Source of the DNA: Xestospongia bergquistia
Lineage: Eukaryota > Porifera > Demospongiae > Haplosclerida > Petrosiidae
Direction: 5' to 3'
Assembly: GCA_963965975.1 (NCBI GenBank)
Contig: OZ014425.1
Span: forward strand, 736,001 to 800,000
Length of the DNA: 64,000 bases
Under the pieces are notes generated by a model. That model saw only the letters and a list, made by a program, of their open reading frames with translations. It was not told the DNA's origin and did not search any database. This document shows, piece after piece, positions 1 to 18,803 of this stretch. The translations under genes were made by a program, and so were the position numbers. Within the stretch, counting starts at the first letter, position 1, and the number at the start of each line of letters is the position of its first letter.

Positions 1-853
1 GGCTAAGTTATGCCATTCTTGAGTTGAATGTTACTAGTTATGTACACATTGCCATGTTCCTTAAGTGGCTTTGTTATTTGGTTTGCTAGTAATCTTTGTT
101 CCCTGTAAACATAATATCAACTTGTTTATTAACTTTGATTGTATTAAGTAAGTAAGCATTTCCTTCTTATAACTACAAATCTCATTAAAAATACACATTA
201 ATTATATTTGGACAATAGTGGGCTGCTCATAGATATTAATTAATACATTAATTCATTCATCCTTTATATTTTAGGTACAGTGGAATAAGATTTGATGAAT
301 ATTTAGCTAAAAAACAGACATTTTTGTCACTTTAATTTATTTTAAAATGTCTAGACAATTGTCAAAATTTTATTACATTTAAATTATTTGTAATTTCATT
401 AATTTATTATACAACCATATTTAGTGATGTGTAACAAGTAATGTTTTCATAATTTTGTTATAATCTTTTACTTTAAAGGACTGATATATTATTATTAAAC
501 AACTGCACATATTAACATATATGTAATACAGTGACAATATACAAAGTTTACAACAAAATAGAGGCATACAAAATATTTATAGCTGTGATTCATAATACCA
601 GGTGCTAGCAGTGAGAGTAGTTGGATTATGACACACTAGAGGAAGAATAACTGCGACTATTAAGAGAGAGAGAGAGAGAGTTAAGTTAAAGTTATGAACT
701 ACTCTACTGAACACTATACCTGCTAATTGGAACTGATTGTTGTATTTTGTGTTTACTTCTAAAAGAATGACTTCTTGTAGAAAAGGGGTGGTTCTCCTTT
801 TGAGTGCCATTTCTATATTGTAACAGTAATAACATCGATGGAACACTTTTAAC
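1..853. other. Intergenic / 3' flank of KIF18
   Basis: No gene is supported here. The stretch is AT-rich and contains a GA dinucleotide run around 662-680. A reverse-strand open frame at 577-846 shows no family resemblance and overlaps the GA run, so I do not call it. The left part may belong to the 3' UTR of the reverse-strand kinesin gene or to a neighbour outside the window. Confidence 0.5.
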
Positions 854-8324
<7,471 letters not shown>

Positions 8325-8862
8325 GGCTACAAGAGAGAGAGAAGTTATCATATTCCAGTCAAACAAACTGATCTTTCTAAGCTTGTTATTATATATATTA
8401 TCTACATATAATGATATCTAGTTACTTTAAAGCTATAACTGTTTGTTGATGCTACTTGTCAGACATTGACTGTCAATAGAATAGTTAAACCTTGGCTAAG
8501 CTAGCTTCATCTCACCTTATAGTGACACTGAAAATATATGTCAACACGTTAACTCCAGATGTGAACGACCTCGACGATTGTGTAGATCTACTTACTATTA
8601 GGAGAACTGACTCGACTACAACTATTAATACAAATTCGCAAATAGGAAAATGTGTTCACGACACGACTGGAATTTTGAATTTAATCACAATTTTGTATAG
8701 AGAATTCTGATTGGTCGATTTAAACGGTTTTAAATAAATAACCACACCTTATTGAGTGTTGCATAGCAACACGTAGAATCTTAAACAACACGAGAAGATC
8801 GCGCTAGACAACCGGGTAAAGCAAATTTTTGGTGTTTTGGGAAATATATTTCAAGATAAAAA
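8325..8862. promoter_or_regulatory. Divergent promoter region between KIF18 and the axonemal-like gene
   Basis: 538 bp separate the two start codons. It holds an inverted CCAAT box (GATTGG, about 8708-8714) and an imperfect X-box-like palindrome at 8756-8772 (listed separately). I see no further coding exon, though 5' UTR exons cannot be excluded. Confidence 0.55.
8756..8772. promoter_or_regulatory. X-box-like (RFX) palindrome
   Basis: GTGTTGCATAGCAACAC is a perfect 7+7 inverted repeat with a 3-base spacer. The GTTGC...GCAAC core resembles the RFX X-box (GTTGCC ATGG CAAC type), with the first half-site differing from consensus at its last base. It lies about 90 bp upstream of the ATG at 8863, the usual placement for X-boxes of ciliary genes. 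Confidence 0.5.
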
Positions 8863-10250
8863 ATGAGTTACAAACTTCCAATGTCGACAATAAGCCCCTC
8901 TGAAAAGAGGAACGACTTGCATTTAACATCTTCAGGAATTGGTCATGTGTACAGACAGACTGCACCATTTCCTCCAGAAAACTTCAAAGTATGTACATGT
9001 AACACCTAATGTATTAATGTAAAACCAATCTTTTAATATATTTTAGACTATACGCTTGCAACCTCTTCCAGTTCAACTTAACATTTCACCACATACAACA
9101 GTTGATGATATGTACCAAACAACTACATCAACAACTCATGACTACAAACAGTCTGAAACAACCTACAATCACCCACAATACAAGAAATCACCTTCACTAC
9201 TGAAAGTGAACTACACATTGGACACCATTAATAAGGTATACAGGAAACAAGGGACATACTACATGGACACAACTCTTCCTAGAAATGTATTGTTTTCAAG
9301 CAACTAATCTTCTTTTATGATAAATTTAAATTGATATTCTAATTTTCATTATATTTAGTTGAATAGTAAGCCATATCGTCGTTTATTGACTATGGGAAAT
9401 CAGAAAAGTGAGATGCAGGATAAATACACGGCAAAGCCAGACAAGATCACTCAACTACTTACACAATCACCTGACTCCATTGTGAATGCAACTTTGAGCG
9501 ATCATCATAAAGAGGGACCCACAAAAGTAATGACCTAGTGACTGTAATGCAGTCAAATAGCAGGCTAGACCTTGTTGATTTATTAATTATTGTTATTATT
9601 GCTAGGGACTGAAACCAACAACTACAAATCAAGCATTAAAGGGTAAACCATTCATACCGCAAAATCAAGCCATTCTACATCGTAATGAACCATATATGAC
9701 AACCAATAATTGGTATCACAGAACATTTGGCAGAGAGGAACTAAGTCGTTATCCTAAGAAAGATATAGCTACATACTGGCAGTGTGAAGACTATCCTAAA
9801 GCATGGGGATTTGGTACTAAAGAGAACCCACTACCAAAGAGACGTCATCAAACTGATCCAGGTCCAATGCGAGACAGAATGGTCTTCAGAACTGGAACAA
9901 CAATTCCTCGTCTTCCAAAGACCATGCAACCAGTTTCAAAGTAACCATTATAAATCCTAAATATAATTTTAATATTATTATATCCTGGTTTTCTATAGTG
10001 GACTAATATCACAATATTCAACTTCATACTCTGATCCTCCAAATGACAAAAGGCAAACCTTGTTTTCGAAACTCGTTGAACCAGCTTTCTCCAAAATAGG
10101 TACAGCACCAACAAAAATATTAAAATCTTTTATTTTCTTGTCTACCAATACACAGAGAACGATATGTCACTGTTGCAAACAGTACCTCATATGTACAAGA
10201 GTGTTAATATGAGTTATGGCAATGGAGCAGTACAGATTGCCAATTCATAG
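8863..10250 (+). CDS. Unidentified small protein, possible axonemal/sperm microtubule-associated protein
   Basis: Six exons (8863-8988, 9047-9235, 9359-9526, 9606-9940, 9999-10099, 10156-10250) join in phase to 337 residues. There is no signal peptide, membrane span or enzymatic motif. It is rich in Tyr, Thr, Pro and Asn with short motifs such as NNWYHRTFGREELSRYP, YWQCEDYPKAWGFGTK and MVFRTGTTIPRLPKT. Small basic Tyr/Pro-rich proteins with repeated W/Y-P motifs are typical of ciliary microtubule inner or sperm-tail proteins, and the X-box-like element upstream points the same way. I do not recognise a named ortholog, so the ciliary role is inference. Start chosen at the first ATG of the first exon that keeps phase with all later exons. 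Confidence 0.75.
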
Positions 10251-10308
10251 AACAACATGTATTAATTTTACCAATAATTATTATTATGAAATTTGTAAAA
10301 ACATCAAA

Positions 10309-10324
10309 AATAAAATTATTTATT
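10309..10324. terminator. Back-to-back poly(A) signals of convergent genes
   Basis: AATAAA on the + strand (10309-10314) lies 58 nt after the stop of the upstream + gene. AATAAA on the - strand (TTTATT at 10319-10324) lies just past the stop of ITFG2 at 10387. Cleavage downstream of each would make the two 3' ends overlap in antisense. Confidence 0.6.
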
Positions 10325-10386
10325 AAATCTGGACAGAAATTAATAACACTTGTTACATTCATTAGACAAAAGCTACAACATTAATT

Positions 10387-12809
10387 TTAATAACTTATAT
10401 TTTCAAATTGTGAGGGAAGATCAGAACACTGGGGTTTATATAAAAGTTGATGGAAAAGTTTCCTTTTCTCTTCATCTATATAATTATAGCAGACAGAATA
10501 TAACAACACAAATGACCGTATTAAACAAACCTGTCATATTATCCAATATCTTAGCTATGTGTTCTGGCTTCTCCTATATAAAGGGACCACATAAAATATT
10601 ATGTCTAAATAACTGCTTAAAAATTACCTGCTTTTGTATTGTCACTAATAGATTAGAAGGAGAAATAGAAGACAAAGAAATATTGTGATAAACATAGATC
10701 TTATTAAAAAATGTCGTATAAATTAAACAGGGTTTGTTATGTTCTGAAGAAAATCCAAATAGACCTAAAAAGGACCAATTTGATATGACAGTAGACTTAA
10801 TAACATTACAATTAACTAAGGTGTATACATAATATATCTACAATTCTCTTTGTATACTAAATTTACCTGCACAGAAAGAGCACACATTGTCTTCAAATTT
10901 GTAGCGAACGACATTACGAGAATGATCTAAAATGTAAGTTGTACCATCCCACGCACATACCACAACTTCATCTTGTCCATCATTCTATTAAAGGAAAAAA
11001 ACTTTACTAGTTCTCTTTCCAATGACCTTTGACCTTACTGTAAGATCTAGTTTAGCTATAGAAAAGAGATTGTGATCCACTTGGTGTTCCCAGATTTTCT
11101 TTTCATCCCTCATAAATCTTATACAACCTACAAAATGAGTTGTATTATCTTACTAAAATTAAAGGAATTGTCATACTTACCATCTAAAGTGCATAATGCA
11201 ACAATGTTAGGACGCTGGCCTCCCTCAAGGAGATCTATCCGAGAATGAAGATCACCTACAACTTCTGTTGACGATGTGGGATTACCCCTCTGAACATAAC
11301 CAACCACAGGACAAACAATCAACTGGTAGTTCTGCATTACAATAGAACTAGTTGGAGTCACTGGTTGGCTCAGAGACCCTCGACTACGTCTGTGTTTTGG
11401 TATACCACCAGATGAACTGCTAGAGCTCTGGCGACTGAACTGTTTTCTCAAATCATCATTACCAGTTTCTCCTTCAGTTATAACACTCTTTTGTTTCTTT
11501 TGTTTTCCATTTGCAACATTGTCTTTCTGTTGTTCTTCTTCCATTGTTGCAATACCTACATCACTCTCTCTTGTCTCCTCAACACTCATACTGATATTAA
11601 TGCTTTCTTGCTTACTTCCCTGATCACTAGATATTTCAGATAAATGTTTATTTGCAGTTGTTAAAGGGTCTTCTGAGTTTTGTCTATCTGGAGCAATTTC
11701 AATGTAAGAAAGAGGTATATATGTTCCTCCAGCTTGAGAGATCAGTAGTTGTGGAGTACCATTTGATGTCATGGAAACAGACAATGAACCAATCTACAAA
11801 ATCCGTAGAAATGGTGATCCCAAACAAAGTAAAAATCAAATTTATGAATTCAATATTTTTCATTAACAATACTATTGGAGACAGCTTAAATCTTACCTGT
11901 CCATCAAGAGTGAATCTATATTTTAATTCTAATGATGTTAATTCACTATTCCAACGATACACACCCACTACACGATCAGTATGACCAACAAATAACTCTT
12001 CCTTGCCATCAGGAGCTAAGAAATAAAATGTGTTGCAATTCAATAACGTCTTTAAATTTACTTACCAATCCCTGCAATTAACATGACTTTAATATTTGGT
12101 GGCAGCTGTTGAATGTGAATTGGTTGTAATGTAGTATCTGAAGATTTTCTTGAAATCTATGGAAAGACAGTTATAAATTTAACTTACAAATCACACCATT
12201 TTTTCTTCCTTTCTTGCTTACTCCTTTAATAGGTGATGAAGACTGGTAGACGCTAAATATATAACACATTCCATTAGCATTGATACAGACAAGTTGAATC
12301 TATGAACAAAGTTTAATAAAAGGCATTTAATTGATTTCATAATTTTAACCTTGCCTGTATTGAAAACATCTCCAGTTCCTGCACAAGTTATCTGCAAAAT
12401 AAAATCATATTCTTATAATTAGAGACTAATAGCAGAAGTCCCAGCAGAAAAAAATCCTTTGATGCAAAATCATTTAGGTTCCAATAATTAGGATATAGTA
12501 TTAATTTCATATGCATTTTTTGCCCAGACTTTAGACACATGGTAAAAGATATCACTAACTGTTCCTAATCCTTTGCATTTTCTCCATGGCATCTTGGTCC
12601 CATTGCCTTTAAAAATAGCCAATGTACCTTCTACATTACCAATAATAAACTCATTTAGCTGTGAATAAAAATGATTGAAGTTTCAATTAATGTACATATT
12701 TGGCACTCACTCCATCTCCATCAACATCTCCTAGAGTAAGAGCATGACAAAAATGGTTGCCAGGAAATTCTAGTTCTAATCTATCGACAAATGAAACTGA
12801 ACGAGACAT
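10387..12809 (-). CDS. ITFG2: ITFG2, FG-GAP/beta-propeller subunit of KICSTOR
   Basis: Twelve exons: 12809-12711, 12658-12560, 12391-12350, 12299-12222, 12156-12066, 12015-11897, 11793-11181, 11127-11039, 10984-10867, 10764-10628, 10573-10531, 10475-10387; 538 residues. The human family member (about 447 residues) is part of KICSTOR, which tethers GATOR1 to lysosomes to restrain mTORC1 when amino acids are low. The N-terminus MSRSVSFVDRLELEFPGNHF matches the family start, followed by GDVDGDG, FVGHTDRVVGVYRW, LDGQIGSLSVSM, ALCTLDG, VVVCAWDGTTYILDHSRNVV and a C-terminal CLIYTTFFNKIYVY segment. Extra length comes mainly from a Ser/Gln-rich insert in the 11181-11793 exon. Start set at 12809 by homology, although an in-frame ATG exists at 12872. 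Divergent from FNBP4 with 125 bp between ATGs. Confidence 0.92.
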
Positions 12810-12934
12810 AACGACTGATGGAGGTAAAGACTGTAAACTTGGATTTGATGTTAAAGGGTTAAAATTAATCAAATTGATTTGCGCATGCGCAGCCTCCCAC
12901 TTTTCATTTTAGACAGCCATGCTGTGTCAAGGAC
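12810..12934. promoter_or_regulatory. Bidirectional ITFG2/FNBP4 promoter with NRF1 palindrome
   Basis: The 125 bp between the two start codons contain TGCGCATGCGCA at 12880-12891, a perfect match to the palindromic NRF1 consensus. A short upstream ORF starts at 12919 and ends at 12960, overlapping the FNBP4 start at 12935 in another frame. Confidence 0.65.
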
Positions 12935-15900
12935 ATGGCAAGAGGGAAGATTTACACTAATAGAAAACGTACTATAGCTGTTGGAGAAGAAAAAACAAAG
13001 AAAGGTAAGTATTTTAAAGTTAAAATTGAAATAAAACTAATGATATATCTGTCAGAATAGTTGTATTAGAATGTGTTATTATAGCAGCCATTTTGTTTAT
13101 TGAGAAACAATGTCTCCATTCTTTGTTAGGTTCTAAGAAAAAGGACAAGAAAAAATCTTCATCAAAGGGTAGGTACTTATTGGAATGTCATCAGTTCATT
13201 TTTTTTTCTAAAACCAGAATTCACAAGTTAATTTTTGATTTACACACATACACTGTTCCATTTGTAGGCTCAGCAAAAGAAGAAACCTCAACTCCTTCTG
13301 GTGGTGCTGAGTATCTTGATCGTAGAACAGGTACTGTAAGTAGTGTAAATGCTATTATCACCGAAATGTATTAACAGACAATGCTGTTGACTGTCATTAC
13401 ATGATGATGTGTGTGTAACACTTCACTAGATTAGTATAGTCAGTCAAGGTTGTTATTGAGATCTCAATGACATGGCTATTTATGTTGTGTTGTTTCTCTC
13501 CTTCCCTTTGTCCATTTATTATAGGAATTGTCTTCAGTACTAAACCTGAAGATAGTGATATCCAGTGTATGGAAGAAAATATCACTAAATTTTTAAAGGT
13601 ATGTTACTAGAAATGTGTTGTCGTATAATGTAAATGCTTGATTTTAACACAACGCATTGACTGCTCTCTCTCTGTTTAGGAAAAAGGAGAACTTGAAAAC
13701 GTAGAAGATCATTTAACAGTAGCTCTACATCTTGGTGACTATCTGAAAACTTCTCATCAACCCTCTCTTTTACCTCCCATAAGTTCAACAGGCTCTGATG
13801 AAATGGATACCGCTGGGACTACCCCTGCAGAGATTCCCATCACATTTTGGCAAGAAGTGAAAGATCCCAAAACTAACCATCCCTATTACTGGAATCCCAC
13901 TACAAACGAAGTTTCTTGGACTCTACCAGAAAATGCCGTCCTTACAAGTGAAGCGTCTGAAAGGTCTGATGAAATACATGATCCTGAAAGAGAGGAATTG
14001 GAACCTGTTCCTCAAGAAGACAGTAATACTCTTTCTGATTATTATGCTTATTATTCCAAGAGTTACTATGGAGCAGATGGATCTGGTACTGCCGAGGGTA
14101 GTACCCCTCAGACTAATGGACCTAATGACCAGTCTGGAAGCAAGGAAGGTGAGATGTCTTCCTTGACAGGTAGTCAGAACTCAATTCAAGTTGAAGGGAC
14201 AACTCAAGAAAAGAAAAAGAAGTCAAAGAAACAGGTAAGGTCATCATCATAAGTGTACATGTATTGATCAGCCACTATCTGTTTGTATGTTATAGAAAAC
14301 TGAGGAGACTGCTTTACTTGACAAGTCATCAAAAATTGGTGCATCAAGACCAAAGAAAAGCACTAGTCCTGGTAAATAGAGAAACTAGAGTAGTTATAAT
14401 ATTATTGTTACTATTTTAAAGTGTCTGTTATGATTTGTTGTAATTTTAGGAACTTCTCCCAGTTTACCTAATAAACAAGAATCACAAAAGCTAAGAGTAA
14501 GTGATCATTATGTATTATTAATTTGTTATAGCCTTGACAACAATATCTTTCCTTCATTACTGGATACTTACATAAGTTTTGTTCAGATTACTTGACATTA
14601 TTGGTTGCCTTAGTTACAGGTATCAAATATGGCCGATGATCTTTCCCGCAAGCTAAACTATCTTCATGTCACTGGAGAGAATATCACAGAACTGCAGATT
14701 CTGAACATTAAACTTCAGGTATAGTCTTTTTATTGATGTTGTATTGGAATGTATTATATATTTGTAGACTCGTCTTGAAGATTGGAAGGATGGTGCTCTC
14801 TCTTCAAAGTTTCTTATGAATAAGCTCAAAGATATGGATGATGCAGTTCAATCATTTGTTCAAAAAGAAGTCTCTTCAGAATGGCTCTGCATATGGGACA
14901 GGTTGGTCTGGTTTAATAAGTATGTTTTGTTCTTGTTGACGCAGACTGTTTACCCCCTTTTACCGCTCCTGTTGGTTTGGGGGTGTGGTTTTATAATATC
15001 TTAACCTGTGGTATGTTGATAAACCCAAACAAAGTTGTTTTATGTGGACAATGTTTTCTTTCCCCCTTTAAACCCCTCAAATACAAAATCCATTGGTAAT
15101 GTGCATTATAGTCTATTATAGCACACAATTTTATCGTGAAGCTGTTATATTTTATTTAAAATACTTCGTCCCACATTATCATAGTAAGTAAAACAAGGCT
15201 TATTAAAATAACTTTGATATATATATGCAAAACTTATGTATCATAAAAGACCTGTGAATGGTGTCTTGAAGTTCAAGGTAAGTGGGCTTGTGATTTGACC
15301 AAGCCACTTTGAGTATACTAACATTGCCCATTACAGTCAAGCATCCCTTCACTACTGGTCACACTTAATGCTCAGTAAAGTGAAGAGTAAGTCGAGGGAA
15401 TGTTATATGTTCCCTCTATTGTGAAATTGTCATGTGATTGTTTTTTAAATATATTTACAGAGGAACTTGTCGCTACATCTTCAAGAATTCTGTCAGTGGT
15501 GAAGTATCTTATGAGTTTCCTACAGCAACTGGTGCTAGTCCAGTGTCTTCATGTAAGTGTTCTATGTGTATTCTTCTCAACAATTTTAAAAATGTGGTTA
15601 TCTTCTTGCAGCTCAACAAGAAACGATGGAATCAATGGATGAAAATGAAGATGATGATGATGATCAAGAAAGTGATGAGGAATCGGATAGCAATGAAGAC
15701 ATTGATCCCAACAAGGTACATATCACTTACTATCAAGGATCTTGTCAATTAAATTCAATATTTAGGTATCAATTGATGTGTCCGAAGAGCCCATAATGTT
15801 CCCACAAGCTCCACCTCCTTCCGAGATACCCATTGCTGCTATTCAAACGCATGAAGAGATAAAAGAGGAGATAGTGGACGAACAGGGGCCACAGTCAGAC

Positions 15901-18487
15901 GTCTTGACAAATCCTCAAGTGCAAGAAATACCTTCAATGTACCCTCCAATGGCCGAGTCATCTAAATATACTGGGTCATATCTACCTATGTCTGAGGCTA
16001 ATTCAGAGCCTGTTGTTCCAGAACAACCAGTAGAGACTGTAGGAGAACACAGACAAGAAATAAATGGCCAAGGGGAACAAGACATGGATTTGGAAAGCTC
16101 TTCAGGAGGAGACGAAGCTACCACACCTACTGAACCAATCAAAGTGCCTCAAGATGATTTACTGCCCTACATGTCACCTCCAGACAGTGCAGAACCTCAG
16201 CCATCTAAAGCAGAAGAAGGTGGACCTTTAGCTGAGTACATACCAGAAGTTGATAACAGCATATCATTGTATGGATCAGATCTGCCTCCACCCACTTCAG
16301 CTGCAGAAGTTGAAGCACAAGATGAAATGGAAGATGTTGATCAGGCTATGACTGATCAAATGATTTTGACTGAACTTGAAGCTGCTAATCAAGAGGCCAT
16401 GTTAAGAGCTAGACTCTTAGAAAAAATAAAAGGTAGTAATGCTGATCCTGAAGCCATTGCAGAAGTATTGTATAACTCGTATGATTTACAAATGGACAAT
16501 GACGATCCCACTGAGGCCATTTCTCTTCCCACTGAAGTAATGCCTAGTACTGTTAGCCAAGAAGAAGTAGAGGAGAATAGATTTGATCCAAGAGAAGCAG
16601 TAACTGAACCACAACCCGAGAACAATATTGACGATGTTCCAATAAGTGCCGAGCAAAAAGCTACAGAGGATGAACATAAAGACCACACCCCTTATCACGC
16701 TAAAAAAAGAAGTCGTGGTGATGAACGCACTTTATCAGATGACTCACATGAAGACATAGCAAAAGTGGAATCCTCTAAGAAATCACGTCACACTCGAGAT
16801 GATCAAAGTGATTCTGATTATTCTGATGATCGTCATCGCTCCAGTAAATATCGGCGCAAGTCTTTACGTGATCGTGGTCATCGTTCCAGTCATCGAACCG
16901 GCCGATCACATCGGTATAGTGATGATTCTGATGAGGGACATTCTAAAAGTCGGCGTCATCGTTCTCGCTCTCGTTCTAAAGATCGAAATGGTCACAGCAG
17001 CAAACGCAAGAAAGATCGTAAGAAGAAACACCGACATCGTGACTCTTCATCAGATGAAGAACACTCAAAGTCTTCTGATAAGTCACGTGATACCAAATCT
17101 AAAACAAAGTCTAAAGAGAAAGAGAAAGAAGTAAAAAAATTGTCTCAAGACTCGACTGCAGCCTCAACACCTCCTCCTTTAGAGAAAAACTTTGTTCCTG
17201 CACGATACAAACCTAAAGGGAAATCTCGTGAAGAACCTGACGATGACCCCTCCCAACTCTCGCAGACTCAAATGGAAATGATGCACAATATAGTCTCTGC
17301 AACTTATCCTATTGTTTACCCCATGGACCCTCAATATGCAGCAGCCTATGGTTACACGCAGGCACTTTATGATCCGAACTATGCCTCTCAGTTGTATGCT
17401 ACAACTACTGTTGAAGAACCATCCCAGAAACCTCAACAGCAGCCTACAGCTACTGAGTCAGTTCCTGTTGTGCAAGGCCCAAAAAAAGAAGAGTCTGTTA
17501 CTATTGTTGATGTTCCTGAAATACTACCACAAGATCTCCTGGAAGAGCAGCTTGATGATATAGAAACAGATAATGGGGAAGGAGGAGAAGAGAAAGCTGA
17601 GATTGATCCAATTGGAGATAGCAGTCAAACTGAGTCTGATACTGCTGCTGTAGAAACTGCAGCCAAGGAATCTGATACAATGGAAGTTGCAGAGTTGAAA
17701 CCCAAAGAGTCTCATCCTGAGACTCAAAGATCAGAACTTCAAGATGGAAGCAGCGATAGTCAGACAGAGAGTATGCCAACCAGCCAAGTTACTGAACCAG
17801 CTTCTGCTATTGAAATGGTAGCTACTGAACCATCAAAAGAAGAGAAGCCAGAAGATCAATTACCTCAAGATTCCACTAATGAACAGCCATCTGTCACAAC
17901 TGAGGCTCCACCCACAGAATCTACAACTGCTGAACCAATCACCAACGAGGCACAGTCTGAAAATGTACAAAAATCAGAATCCACATCTACTACAGTTGTA
18001 ACATCTGTTCGAGACTCCACCCCTCCTCTCCAGGACACTGGTAATAACCCATCTGGTGCTTACTCCACCATATCAGCTCCTGCAACTTCATATGCTACTG
18101 CTTCCACGTATTATTCTGATCCTTCCCAGGCTTATGCTGCATATGCTCAAGCAGCCACTATGGCTGCTTATCATCCTTACTATGGACAGTATGGAGGAGC
18201 ATACGACTCCAATAGTTATGCAGCTGCTATGAATTATTATGCTGCATATCAAGCTGCATACACTGGAGCATACGGTGCTTATTATCAACAACAGGTAAAT
18301 ATTGATTGAATTGTATAGACAATAGATCATTTATCGAGATTTGAGTATACAGTTAATTTATGATGTCGTTTCTTTTTAGGCTGCACTGCAACAACAACAA
18401 CAACAACAACAACAGTCTTCTAATCAAACTAAAAAGGTAAATAAAATTTACGATAATACTTGTCATTTTTTTATTCTTTTGTAGTGA
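12935..18487 (+). CDS. FNBP4: FNBP4-like protein with two WW-type domains
   Basis: Fourteen exons: 12935-13004, 13130-13168, 13268-13330, 13525-13598, 13680-14234, 14296-14371, 14450-14496, 14620-14718, 14768-14901, 15461-15552, 15612-15715, 15766-18294, 18380-18436, and a last exon that is only the TGA at 18485-18487; 1313 residues, all phases consistent. The first WW domain is clear (WQEVKDPKTNHPYYWNPTTN, then EVSWTLP). A second, degenerate one spans the 14901/15461 junction (WLCIWDR, YIFKNSVSGEVSYEFP). Between them sits the helical LEDWKDGALSSKFL segment seen in FNBP4. The large exon adds acidic stretches, an RS/RH-rich basic region (about 16690-17120) and a C-terminal Tyr/Ala-rich low-complexity segment ending in poly-Gln. 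FNBP4 family proteins bind Pro-rich regions of formins and are found with splicing factors; the RS-like region suggests nuclear location. The 3' end differs from vertebrate FNBP4. Confidence 0.88.
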
Positions 18488-18749
18488 TCGGTGTCTCTTT
18501 GTTTTTCTGATGAATTTTTGTTTCTTTAGTGACTTGATTAGTCCATGTTCTTTGTACTTTTACATGACATGTGTACATTATATAACACTTTACTTTGTGA
18601 ACTGTATTGTATGCTATAAGTTATAAGTTTTCATTTCTTTTGTTTTCTAAATATACTGAGTTGAAATTTAATAATTAATTTTTCTGCATTATGTTTCTGT
18701 AGAAATTTCAGAATGATTCCGTTCACCTCCGTTTTATTTTAAATTTTAA

Positions 18750-18803
18750 CCCTTTATTTAATGCGCATGCTCAGTAAGAGGCAACGTTGTCTTAGGTATA
18801 GAG
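18750..18803 (+). promoter_or_regulatory. SNRNP70 proximal promoter with NRF1-like site
   Basis: ATGCGCATGCTCA at 18761-18773 matches the NRF1 consensus with one mismatch, 31 bp upstream of the ATG. The 316 bp between the FNBP4 stop and this start otherwise show only AT-rich sequence. Confidence 0.4.

Noticed and set aside
10350..10688. Forward open frame of 112 codons
   Set aside because: It is antisense to the last three exons of ITFG2, whose phases and family matches are clear.
15915..17779. Several reverse and alternate-frame open frames within the large FNBP4 exon
   Set aside because: All overlap the long, phase-consistent FNBP4 exon and show no family resemblance.
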